Of a stretch of DNA of 64,000 nucleotides, positions 55,941 through 64,000 are shown in pieces. The stretch is from an uncultured Ignavibacteriota bacterium. GTDB taxonomy: Bacteria; Bacteroidota; Ignavibacteria; UBA10030; UBA8401. Numbering within the stretch: position 1 is the stretch's first letter; every line of letters begins with the position of its first letter. A model generated the notes under the pieces. It had not been told where the DNA came from. It did not search any database and was given only the letters and a program-made list of their open reading frames with translations. The position numbers and the translations under genes are program-made. The stretch spans positions 1 through 64,000 of the forward strand of contig CAISDA010000078.1 of NCBI GenBank assembly GCA_903884005.1, given 5' to 3'.

Positions 55941-56035
55941 GTTTATAACACAGAGATTTTCCTGTTTCGAATGTACGAGCACCCCGATGCCGTGCAGGCA
56001 ATGAACATCCTTTCTTTTTTCCTCGGAGCATTCCT

Positions 56036-59000
56036 ATGATCTGCTTCCGCTCCATCGCGCTTGGTGTCTATCTCCAATTTTTTCTCGGCGCCTCTGTCCT
56101 CTGGCCTCAGCAGCACAACGAAGTGCAGATCCGATTCGCAGCGCCTCAGGGTCCGACACTGTCCATCGATCAGTGCGCACGGATCGTCGTGACATTCAAC
56201 GAGCCGATGAGAGCCCTCACCGCACTTCCACAAACGGAGAGCGCCGGGACCATGACGATCGAGCCGGCCGTTCGCGGCACATTCCGGTGGCTTGGTACAA
56301 CGACGCTTGCCTTTGCTCCGGCCGACACGCTGCCGTATGCATCGCGCTACACTGTCACCATTCCCGCAGGAACGAAATCGCTTTCGGGTTCGACGCTGAA
56401 GAACACATTTCGATGGACATTCGAAACGCCGCGGCCCGCCGTTCTTCGCAGTACTCCCGGGGCAGGCCAGAAGCAGGTCGAATTGAACCATTCCATTCTC
56501 CTCGTGTTCAATGAGCCTGTCGATCCGCAGTCGGTCGGCCGGTGGCTTTCGATCGAAGAACGATCGAACGGTGCCTTGGCATACCCTGCGTTCACTGTTC
56601 GGCAGGCGAAAGACGAAGACCTCGCCGGACTCCATGGCCTCACTCCGCTTTCCCAGACCGAAGTGCGCGCGCTCCGCGAGCAGTGCGAACGCAGTATTGT
56701 CCTTCTCCCTTCGGCGCCGTTCCGGAAGGAGAGCACGATAAAAATCGTATGTAAAGCCGGCCTTCAGGGCAGACAGGGACGGTTGGGAATGACAGCGGAG
56801 TATACGTCGTCATTCACCACGTATGGCGGCCTGAAATTTATCGGCGTCCAGAGCGACAACGATTTCAATCCGAAGAACGGCCTGCGTTTGGAATTTTCGA
56901 ATCCTGTGCTGTTCTCCGAAATGACATCGCATCTTGTCATCACTCCGGCGGCACAGCTCAATCAGAATGCGTACGGCGAGTATCAATCGGATAAACCGTA
57001 CGTCTATCTCGACCTTCGGCCGGAACAAGACTATGCCTGTCTGCTAACATCGGGCATGAAGGATATCTTCGGCAATACGCTCGGTGCCGATGCGTCATTC
57101 ACTTTTCGCACGTCGGCATATGCGCCCTACGCCAGGATGACGACCGGCCCGGGTCTGCTCGAGGCGAACGAAGCGCATACGATCCCGGTGTCGCTGATGA
57201 ACACCGATTCTGTGAGTGTCCGCATGGGCGTGCTCTCGGCGGAACAGATCGTTCCGCTCCTGGCCGCACCCGAGTGCTGGGGGAACGACGAATGGAATGA
57301 AGCGCTGCTCTCGGGCCGCGATGCCTCGTGGACCGTTGCGCAGGCTCCCGCCCGGATGTGGAAGTTTTCACTTCCGCGCAACACCGCCGCGAATCAGCCG
57401 TTGGATCTCACTGAAGCGCTCGGTGCATCGCACTTCGGCGTGGTGTACGTCCAACTGAACAATGTCCGCGTTGGCGATCCCCGCATCCAAAAAACAGTTG
57501 TGCAGGTCACCAATATCGGGTTGACGGCAAAATTTTCACCCGATTCGATTGTTATTTGGGCTACGCATCTTGCCGATGTCTCGCCTGCACCGGCGGCTCA
57601 CGTCGAGATCCGCACGGACAGCAACCATGTGGTGTGGCGTGGAAGCACCGACGATCGCGGGTTGTGCAGCGCACCCGGCTGGGGCCGGCTTGGTGTTGAG
57701 CCCGTGCGCGAAGCGTACGGGCAGAATGACGAATACGAATCGGTGCGCCCGCCGAGACTCTGGGTCATTGTGAACAGCGGCGGCGATTGTGCGTTCACAT
57801 CGTCGCAATGGAATGAAGGAATTGAACCGTATGCCTTCGGCCTCGAGGCCGACTGGAACCCTCAATTCGAAAAATATGAAGCGTCTGTATTCACGGACCG
57901 CGGATTATACAAGGCGAATGAGACGGTCGAACTGAAAGGCATCGTGCGCATGCGCCGCGAGGGAGAGTGGCGGGTTGCACAGCACGCCCTCATTCGCGTG
58001 CGCGTCACGGACCCGCGGAACGACGACATTCTTTCGCGCGAAGCCCCCATGAATTCGTTCGGATCATTCTCGCTTCGCATTCCGCTGAAATCTTCCGCGC
58101 CCACGGGTTCCTATCGGATCAATGTCGAAACGCGTGCCGGCTCGAATTCGAAAATACGGTGGACACCGATTGCAACGGGTGAATTCCGCGTCGAAGCATT
58201 TCGTCCTGCCGAGTTTGAGGTGACGGCAACGACCGGACGCGATCAGTATATCGTCGGCGACACCGTCACCGGATCGTGCACTGCGCGCTATCTCTTCGGC
58301 GCCCCGATGAAAAACGCGCCGGTGCGGTGGCGCCTGTCGTTGAATACCGCTGCGTTCACTCCAAAAGGCTTCGATAATTATTATTTTGGCGCGGTGGACT
58401 GGCTGTCTGACTTTTCGCGCGACGCTTCACACAGGATGCTTACCTCAGGGTCGGGCGTGCTGGACGACTATGGATCGTATGCCATTGCCACACCGCTGCG
58501 CGTTCAGGAACTTCACGGTACCGTGTCTGTGATGCTCGAGGCGGACGCAGTATCGCCGTCGCGCCAGACATTATCCGGCCGTGCGTCGGCGATCGTGCAC
58601 GGTGGCGAATTCTACATCGGGGTGCGTCCCAGCGCCTCATTCCTGCCCGCCGATTCGGTTCTCTCCGTAGCGCTCGTTGCTGTTACTCCGGATGGAATTC
58701 CCGTGCCGGGCAGGTCCATCGTATTGAAAATTTATCAGCGCATGTGGCACTCGGTGCGGAAAGCCGAAACGGGAGGCCGCTATGCCTGGCAAACGGAAGC
58801 CGCCGATTCGCTTGTCGATTCCACCGCGGCGACCTCTGCACGCGAGCCGTCGGTCCGTTCATTCAGGCCGGAGAAAGCAGGCTTCTATTATATCAGCGCT
58901 TCATCCATTGACGGACGAGGCAATGCACTGGAAACACAGGCGACGTTCTATGTCAGCGGTTCGAGCTACGTTGCCTGGAACCGCAGCGACGACGACCGCA

Positions 59001-61720
59001 TTGAGCTCGTCGCCGACAGGGCGCATTACCGCGCGGGCGAGACGGCGAAGATCATCGTGAAGAATCCATACGAATCGGCAAGTGCTCTCGTGTCCATTGA
59101 ACGCGAGGGGATACTCAGGCACTACACCACCACGCTTGTCGGGAGCGCGCCGCAGATCGATATTCCGATAGAAAAAAATTATCTGCCGAACGTGTTTGTG
59201 TCTGTTGTGCTCCTGCAAGGGCGCATCGATACGCCGACGGCAACGCAGGGCGCCGACGTCGGCCGTCCGTCGTTCAAAGTCGGTTATGTGCACCTGTCCG
59301 TGTCGCCGAAAGAAAAATCACTGTCTGTGAATGTTGCATCGGCACACAAGGACTATCGTCCCGGCGATTCGGTGTCTGTGACAGTACGGGTGAGCAATGC
59401 CAACGGGCATGGCGTCGCTGCGGAGGCAGCCGTGAGTGTGGCAGACCTCGGCGTGCTGACGCTGATCAATTATCATTTGCCTGACCCATTCGACGCCTTT
59501 TATCGGGAGCGCGGTCTTGCCGTGATCACGACAGAAACCAGGATGCACTTGATCGAGCAGCGGGGATACGGTGAAAAAGGCGAGGACGCAGGCGGCGGCG
59601 GGGCGGCTGTGAATGATGCGGATGCGCTCAATGAAGAAGGCATGCGAAAAGATTTTCGGCCTTCGGCGTACTGGAATCCTTCCGTCCTGACGAACGACAG
59701 CGGTATCGCCGAGATCAGATTCAAACTGCCCGACAACATCACCGCATTCAGGGCGACGGCTGTTGCGCAGACTGCCGAAGCCGAATTTGGGAAGGGAGAA
59801 ACCTCGTTCAATGTTTCCAAGCCCGTGCTGCTGCAGCCGTCCCTGCCGCGCTTTGCGCGTGTGGGTGACTCGTTTACTGCGGGTGTGGTGGTTATGAATT
59901 CGAGCGCCGCACCGCGTGTGGTCACTGTGCAGACACACGCCTCCGGCATACGCATCCTCGGGAACGACAGTGTTACCGTGGACCTGCAGCCCGGACAGGC
60001 GCGCGAGATCACGTATCGACTGACCGCCGAGCGCATCGGTACGGCAATGGTGAATGCGACAGCCGTGGGCGGCACAGAAAAAGACGGACTGCGCTGGACG
60101 TTTCCCGTCATTGCGCCCCGCGAACGCGAGACGGTGGCACTGTTCAATTCAACAGCCGATGCGAAAAAAGAAGAAGCGATAACCGCTCCCGACAATATTC
60201 TGGCGAACACCGGTGATGTCGAATTTACTGCGGCATCGACAGCGCTCGTCGGCCTTTCGGGAGGCATGTCGTATCTCTTCACGTATCCGTACGGTTGTCT
60301 TGAACAGCGCGCATCCGCTGTGCTTCCGATGCTGCTGGCAAAAGACGTCGTCGATGCGTTCGGGTTCGATGTCTTCAAGGGAAAGAACATGAAGCAGATT
60401 GCGCAGAAGGCCGTCGATGAACTCCCGCTGTTTCAAAAATTCAACGGCGGATTCTCGCTGTGGAAAAGCGACAACGAAACGTCCCCGTTCATTTCCGCGT
60501 ATGCGCTCTATACACTCCTTCAGGCGCAGCGAAATGGGTATACGGTGGACAGGCGCGTTCTTGACAATGGGTTGCTATACCTTGCGCGCGTTGTGAATGG
60601 GGATGAACGCGACGCACGGTTATCGAATGAAGCAACCCAATGCACACGGGCCCTCATCACATACATCTGTGCGCTGGCAGGAAAGCCCGATTTCGGAACG
60701 ATCGATAAATTGTATGCGGAGCGCGCGTCCCTTCCGCTGTTTGCGAAAGCGTATGTGCTGAAGACTGTTGCTCTGTCGGTGAAAAATTCGCCCATGGCGG
60801 CTGAATTGGCGCGCGATCTGATGAATCATGTAAAAGTCGATCCCGTGACCGCTCACTTTGAAGAGCAGAACGAAAACACTCTGGCATGGATCTTCACGTC
60901 CACTACCCGAACGACCGCGCTGATCCTCCAGGCATTGATCGAGACCAATGCGGAGAATGATCTGATCCCGAAAATGGTGCGGTGGCTGCTGAATGCTCAG
61001 CGCAACGGCAGATGGAGAACGACGCAGGAAAATATATTTGTTGTCGACGCGCTTGCGTCCTATTTCAAAAAATATGAAAAAGACACCCCCCGGTTCACGG
61101 CGTCGATTGCTGTGGACGGTACACACGTGTTTGCCCGGCTTTTTTCGGGACGATCGACGGAGACAAAAAAATATACGATGCCGCTCACCGCGCTGCCGAA
61201 ACAACGACAGGCGCGCATTACGTTCGGGAAAGCGGGGACGGGCCGACTGTATTACGGCATGAGGATGACGTATTTCCCCAAGAGTGAAAGCGCAGGCCGT
61301 GACGAAGGGGTAACGGTGCTGCGCTCCATGGAACCGGCCGAGGGCCCAACCGGAGCCGCCATTCATGCCGGCATGCTCGTGAAAGTGACACTGAGCGTTA
61401 TTGCACATCAGGATAGGAATTATCTGGTGGTCGACGACCCGGTACCTGCGGGCTTCGAAGTGGTCTCTACGTCGTTTCAGACCACTGCCTCGAACCTTGG
61501 TGAGTCTCAGGGCGCATCGACTGTCTTCAATCATATCGAGCGGTACGACGACCGGGTCGCGCTGTTCGCCGACTGGATGCCCGCCGGCATTCACTCCTAT
61601 ACATACCTGGTGAGGAGCGTCCACGCGGGAATTTTTGTGCAGCCATCGACGCGTGCCGAGTGCATGTACGAACCCGAAGTGTTCGGCCGTACCGCATCGG
61701 GCACCGTACTGGTAAAATAA
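56036..61720 (+). CDS. Bacterial alpha-2-macroglobulin family protein with thioester motif
   Basis: The 1894-residue protein is a bacterial alpha-2-macroglobulin. It has an N-terminal signal, Ig-like/MG domains (for example ALRIRV-type RVRVTDPRNDDILSRE near 640-665), the A2M domain around residue 1220 (SVLTNDSGIAEIRFKLPDNITAFRATAVA), and the thioester Cys1421-Leu-Glu-Gln1424 in YGCLEQRAS, followed by the helical thioester domain. Such proteins trap attacking proteases in the periplasm. The neighbour pbpC is the classic partner, as in E. coli yfhM-pbpC, linking protease defence to peptidoglycan repair. No lipobox Cys is evident at the signal end, unlike E. coli YfhM. Confidence 0.93.
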   Translation: MICFRSIALGVYLQFFLGASVLWPQQHNEVQIRFAAPQGPTLSIDQCARIVVTFNEPMRALTALPQTESAGTMTIEPAVRGTFRWLGTTTLAFAPADTLPYASRYTVTIPAGTKSLSGSTLKNTFRWTFETPRPAVLRSTPGAGQKQVELNHSILLVFNEPVDPQSVGRWLSIEERSNGALAYPAFTVRQAKDEDLAGLHGLTPLSQTEVRALREQCERSIVLLPSAPFRKESTIKIVCKAGLQGRQGRLGMTAEYTSSFTTYGGLKFIGVQSDNDFNPKNGLRLEFSNPVLFSEMTSHLVITPAAQLNQNAYGEYQSDKPYVYLDLRPEQDYACLLTSGMKDIFGNTLGADASFTFRTSAYAPYARMTTGPGLLEANEAHTIPVSLMNTDSVSVRMGVLSAEQIVPLLAAPECWGNDEWNEALLSGRDASWTVAQAPARMWKFSLPRNTAANQPLDLTEALGASHFGVVYVQLNNVRVGDPRIQKTVVQVTNIGLTAKFSPDSIVIWATHLADVSPAPAAHVEIRTDSNHVVWRGSTDDRGLCSAPGWGRLGVEPVREAYGQNDEYESVRPPRLWVIVNSGGDCAFTSSQWNEGIEPYAFGLEADWNPQFEKYEASVFTDRGLYKANETVELKGIVRMRREGEWRVAQHALIRVRVTDPRNDDILSREAPMNSFGSFSLRIPLKSSAPTGSYRINVETRAGSNSKIRWTPIATGEFRVEAFRPAEFEVTATTGRDQYIVGDTVTGSCTARYLFGAPMKNAPVRWRLSLNTAAFTPKGFDNYYFGAVDWLSDFSRDASHRMLTSGSGVLDDYGSYAIATPLRVQELHGTVSVMLEADAVSPSRQTLSGRASAIVHGGEFYIGVRPSASFLPADSVLSVALVAVTPDGIPVPGRSIVLKIYQRMWHSVRKAETGGRYAWQTEAADSLVDSTAATSAREPSVRSFRPEKAGFYYISASSIDGRGNALETQATFYVSGSSYVAWNRSDDDRIELVADRAHYRAGETAKIIVKNPYESASALVSIEREGILRHYTTTLVGSAPQIDIPIEKNYLPNVFVSVVLLQGRIDTPTATQGADVGRPSFKVGYVHLSVSPKEKSLSVNVASAHKDYRPGDSVSVTVRVSNANGHGVAAEAAVSVADLGVLTLINYHLPDPFDAFYRERGLAVITTETRMHLIEQRGYGEKGEDAGGGGAAVNDADALNEEGMRKDFRPSAYWNPSVLTNDSGIAEIRFKLPDNITAFRATAVAQTAEAEFGKGETSFNVSKPVLLQPSLPRFARVGDSFTAGVVVMNSSAAPRVVTVQTHASGIRILGNDSVTVDLQPGQAREITYRLTAERIGTAMVNATAVGGTEKDGLRWTFPVIAPRERETVALFNSTADAKKEEAITAPDNILANTGDVEFTAASTALVGLSGGMSYLFTYPYGCLEQRASAVLPMLLAKDVVDAFGFDVFKGKNMKQIAQKAVDELPLFQKFNGGFSLWKSDNETSPFISAYALYTLLQAQRNGYTVDRRVLDNGLLYLARVVNGDERDARLSNEATQCTRALITYICALAGKPDFGTIDKLYAERASLPLFAKAYVLKTVALSVKNSPMAAELARDLMNHVKVDPVTAHFEEQNENTLAWIFTSTTRTTALILQALIETNAENDLIPKMVRWLLNAQRNGRWRTTQENIFVVDALASYFKKYEKDTPRFTASIAVDGTHVFARLFSGRSTETKKYTMPLTALPKQRQARITFGKAGTGRLYYGMRMTYFPKSESAGRDEGVTVLRSMEPAEGPTGAAIHAGMLVKVTLSVIAHQDRNYLVVDDPVPAGFEVVSTSFQTTASNLGESQGASTVFNHIERYDDRVALFADWMPAGIHSYTYLVRSVHAGIFVQPSTRAECMYEPEVFGRTASGTVLVK

Positions 61721-61744
61721 TTGTAACTGCTCACCGGATCTTAA

Positions 61745-61800
61745 GTAACCAACAGAAACGTGCACCGCTTCGTGGTGCGGGCGAGATGGTATCTCGCCCC
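61745..61800 (-). repeat. REP-like double-hairpin element, copy J (reverse orientation)
   Basis: Second stem GCACCGC-TTC-GTGGTGC at 61762-61778 and core hairpin at 61779-61799 (GGGCGAGAT, loop GGT, ATCTCGCCC). It interrupts the gap between the macroglobulin and pbpC genes. Confidence 0.7.
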
Positions 61801-61843
61801 CGATCCCATAGTGATGGACTCAATGAGAAAGCCGTGCCGGTGA

Positions 61844-64000
61844 ATGAGTAATTCTGTTCGATATATGTTCTTCGCGCTGTCGTGTGCATGTATCGCCGGA
61901 CTCGTTTCTGTTTTTGTGCCGCTGCCGGGCAATGGCATTGCGAAAGAACATATTCAATCGCTTACCATTACCGATCATAGGGGAGTGCTGCTGCGCGAGT
62001 CGCTCAATGACGAACAGGGGCGAGGGCAATGGGTCACCCTGAAGGAGATCGCCGTGTCGCTGCGGCAGGCGACGATTGCAGTCGAAGATAAACGATTCTA
62101 CTTCCATCCCGGAGTCGACCCTGTCGCCATCGCGCGCTCGTTCGCGGTGAACATGCGTTCGATGTCCTTCGTTTCCGGCGGTTCGACGATCACGCAGCAG
62201 GCGGTGCGAAGCATCTTTCCGCATCCGCGCACGCTCTCCGGGAAGATCGGCGAGGCATGGTATGCTCTTCGTCTTGAACGGATGATGTCCAAGGACGACA
62301 TTCTCGAGCACTACCTCAATCGCGTGTCGTACGGGAATAATGTGCGGGGAGCCGAAGCGGCGGCCCTGCTCTATTTTCATAAACATGCGCGCGATGTGTC
62401 GCTGGCAGAGTCGGCATTCCTGGCCGCTCTTCCGAATGCCCCTTCGCTTCTCGATCCGTACGCCCATCGTGCTGCAGCCGAGGCGCGCCAAAAGCTCGTC
62501 CTGCGCCGGATGCTCGATCAGGGACAGATCACGACGGCGGACTATGACCGCGCCGCAGCACAGCCCCTGCAGCTCCAGTCGCGCGAATCTGTTTTCCGGG
62601 CGCCCCACGTCTGCGATATGGTGGTGAAGCAATACGCGTCTATGAATGCCGCCGTGATCGCGACGACGATCGACGAGGCGCTCCAGGAACGGATCGTGCC
62701 CATCATCACCGGCCAGGTGCGCAGGCTCGCGTCGAAGCATGTGACCAACGCCGCTGTGATCGTGATCGAGAATGCAACAGGAGCCATTCGCGCGCTCATC
62801 GGGTCCGCCGATTATTTCAGTGAACGCACGAGCGGGCAGGTCAACGGCGTGCTTGCGCTGCGCCAGCCCGGCTCAGCCATTAAGCCGTTGATGTATGCTC
62901 TTGCACTTGACCGCGGACACGTGCCGTCGGAGATCGTACCGGATATTCCGACGGCGATCCCTGATGTCCGCGGCGATTACGTACCCGAAAATTACGACCA
63001 CACATTTCACGGACCGGTCTCCATCCGTACAGCCCTCGCCTGTTCGTTTAATGTGCCCGCGGTGCGTGTGCTCGAATCGGTGGGGAAAGAAGCATTCCTT
63101 CAAAAACTCCGCAGCCTCGGGTTCACGTCGCTCACGCAGTCATCGGACTATTATGGCTATGGGTTGACTCTCGGCAATGCAGAGGTGTCTCTGCTCGAAC
63201 TCACAAACGCCTACCGCGCGCTTGCAATGAATGGAGACTGGACCCCGGCAGTGCTTGTGTCGGCCGCGGGGACTGCCGACGGCATCCCGGTAACGCTGCC
63301 CGAACTGCAGGTCCGCCGGAGTGTCTACAGCCGCGAGGCTGCGTTTCTCATCACCGATATTCTGAGCGATCCGGTTGCGCGGAGGCCCGCATTTGGAAGC
63401 GCATTTCATTTTCCGTTTGCGTGCGCGGTAAAAACCGGCACGACGAAGGATTATAAGGACAATTGGACCATCGGGTATACAACGCGATATACGGTGGGAG
63501 TCTGGGCCGGCAATTTTAACGGCAGTCCGATGCAGGGTGTTTCGGGTGTGACGGGGGCGGGCCAGATCTTTACAGATGTCATGCTGCTGCTGCATTCACC
63601 GCCCTTTGGCATGCCGCCGGACCATTTTCCAATTCCCGACGGCGTGGAACGCAAAACACTTTGTCCGCGATCGGGAAAAACGCCGACCACCTATTGCCCG
63701 TACCGTTCAACGGAATGGACGATAAAAAAATATTCGGCCGCGGTGGAATACTGTTCCGTTCATCGGCAATTCACCGTTCGGGGCGATGACGGCATCGCAC
63801 TGAACCGCGTCTACGAAATCTATCCTCCCGAATATGCCGTATGGCAGCAGTCCGCGGGCATTCCTGTTCCCTCCGCCGACGCCGTTCCTGCCGGCGGCTC
63901 ATTCGACTCTCGCACCAGCAGTCGACTGGTGATCGCATCGCCGAACAATGGTGATCATTTTAAGATCGATCCGGCGCTCAGGCGTGAGTATCAGACGACG
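61844..64000 (+). CDS. pbpC: Penicillin-binding protein 1C (partial, cut at window end)
   Basis: The open frame runs from 61844 through the window end (719 codons, no stop). It has an N-terminal membrane anchor (MFFALSCACIAGLVSVFV), a GT51 transglycosylase domain (Glu81 in VEDKRFYFHPGVDP, GGSTITQQ, YLNRVSYGNN) and a transpeptidase domain with Ser344-x-x-Lys347 in QPGSAIKP, the S-F-N motif and Lys530-Thr-Gly. The last residues (LVIASPNNGDHFKIDP) begin the BiPBP_C domain typical of PbpC. It polymerises and crosslinks peptidoglycan and is paired with the macroglobulin gene upstream. An ATG at 61865 is a possible alternative start. Confidence 0.94.
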   Translation, partial: MSNSVRYMFFALSCACIAGLVSVFVPLPGNGIAKEHIQSLTITDHRGVLLRESLNDEQGRGQWVTLKEIAVSLRQATIAVEDKRFYFHPGVDPVAIARSFAVNMRSMSFVSGGSTITQQAVRSIFPHPRTLSGKIGEAWYALRLERMMSKDDILEHYLNRVSYGNNVRGAEAAALLYFHKHARDVSLAESAFLAALPNAPSLLDPYAHRAAAEARQKLVLRRMLDQGQITTADYDRAAAQPLQLQSRESVFRAPHVCDMVVKQYASMNAAVIATTIDEALQERIVPIITGQVRRLASKHVTNAAVIVIENATGAIRALIGSADYFSERTSGQVNGVLALRQPGSAIKPLMYALALDRGHVPSEIVPDIPTAIPDVRGDYVPENYDHTFHGPVSIRTALACSFNVPAVRVLESVGKEAFLQKLRSLGFTSLTQSSDYYGYGLTLGNAEVSLLELTNAYRALAMNGDWTPAVLVSAAGTADGIPVTLPELQVRRSVYSREAAFLITDILSDPVARRPAFGSAFHFPFACAVKTGTTKDYKDNWTIGYTTRYTVGVWAGNFNGSPMQGVSGVTGAGQIFTDVMLLLHSPPFGMPPDHFPIPDGVERKTLCPRSGKTPTTYCPYRSTEWTIKKYSAAVEYCSVHRQFTVRGDDGIALNRVYEIYPPEYAVWQQSAGIPVPSADAVPAGGSFDSRTSSRLVIASPNNGDHFKIDPALRREYQTT

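Noticed and set aside
11246-61800. CRISPR-like array
   Set aside because: The repeated hairpins are scattered singly over 50 kb between genes and in both orientations, with no regular spacers and no cas genes.
1-64000. tRNA, rRNA or insertion-sequence genes
   Set aside because: I saw no cloverleaf-like or rRNA-like sequence and no transposase or integrase frame; by-eye reading could still miss a single tRNA.

Overview
The window reads as a gene-dense chromosome segment of a Bacteroidota/Chlorobiota-type (FCB group) bacterium, perhaps Ignavibacteria-like. The main clue is six proteins ending in the type IX secretion (T9SS) sorting domain with the N-Y-P-N-P-F-N-P signature. A TonB-dependent receptor with a carboxypeptidase-regulatory-like N-terminus and a PorV/PorQ-like outer-membrane protein fit this. 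The lineage call is an inference; no rRNA or tRNA gene was seen.

Layout. 1-10.5 kb: exported proteins (a frameshifted T9SS protein, a VCBS-repeat protein, a sialate O-acetylesterase, a subtilisin-like protease). 10.6-14.0 kb, minus strand: LOG-family protein, rdgB, guanine deaminase, radA. 14.3-20.5 kb: mutS, a YbaK deacylase, a small unknown gene, thrC and thrB. 20.7-31.4 kb: a LacI-family regulator with two identical operators and a good promoter, then a TonB receptor, a secreted protein, a PorV-like protein, ribokinase and an LVIVD-repeat protein, together resembling a sugar-uptake locus without SusD. 31.6-36.6 kb: a double NHL-propeller protein and a secreted alpha/beta hydrolase, both T9SS substrates.

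36.7-49.6 kb is the most unusual part. It is a tightly packed, partly overlapping gene run: beta-lactamase-fold hydrolase, two sugar ABC permeases, a solute-binding protein, FOUR consecutive ADP-ribosylglycohydrolase (DraG/ARH) paralogues, a CitD-CitE fusion, CitF, and a TerC-type membrane protein. The order suggests import of a glycoside, cleavage of a ribosyl-like bond and a lyase step, but the substrate is unknown.

49.7-64 kb: an HSL-type esterase, a di-haem cytochrome c, a TIGR03546/TIGR03545 pair, fabF, a giant alpha-2-macroglobulin with a thioester motif, and its usual partner pbpC (cut by the window end).

About ten intergenic copies, whole or decayed, of a REP-like double-hairpin element are scattered through the window in both orientations. 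No transposase, CRISPR array or prophage gene was found.
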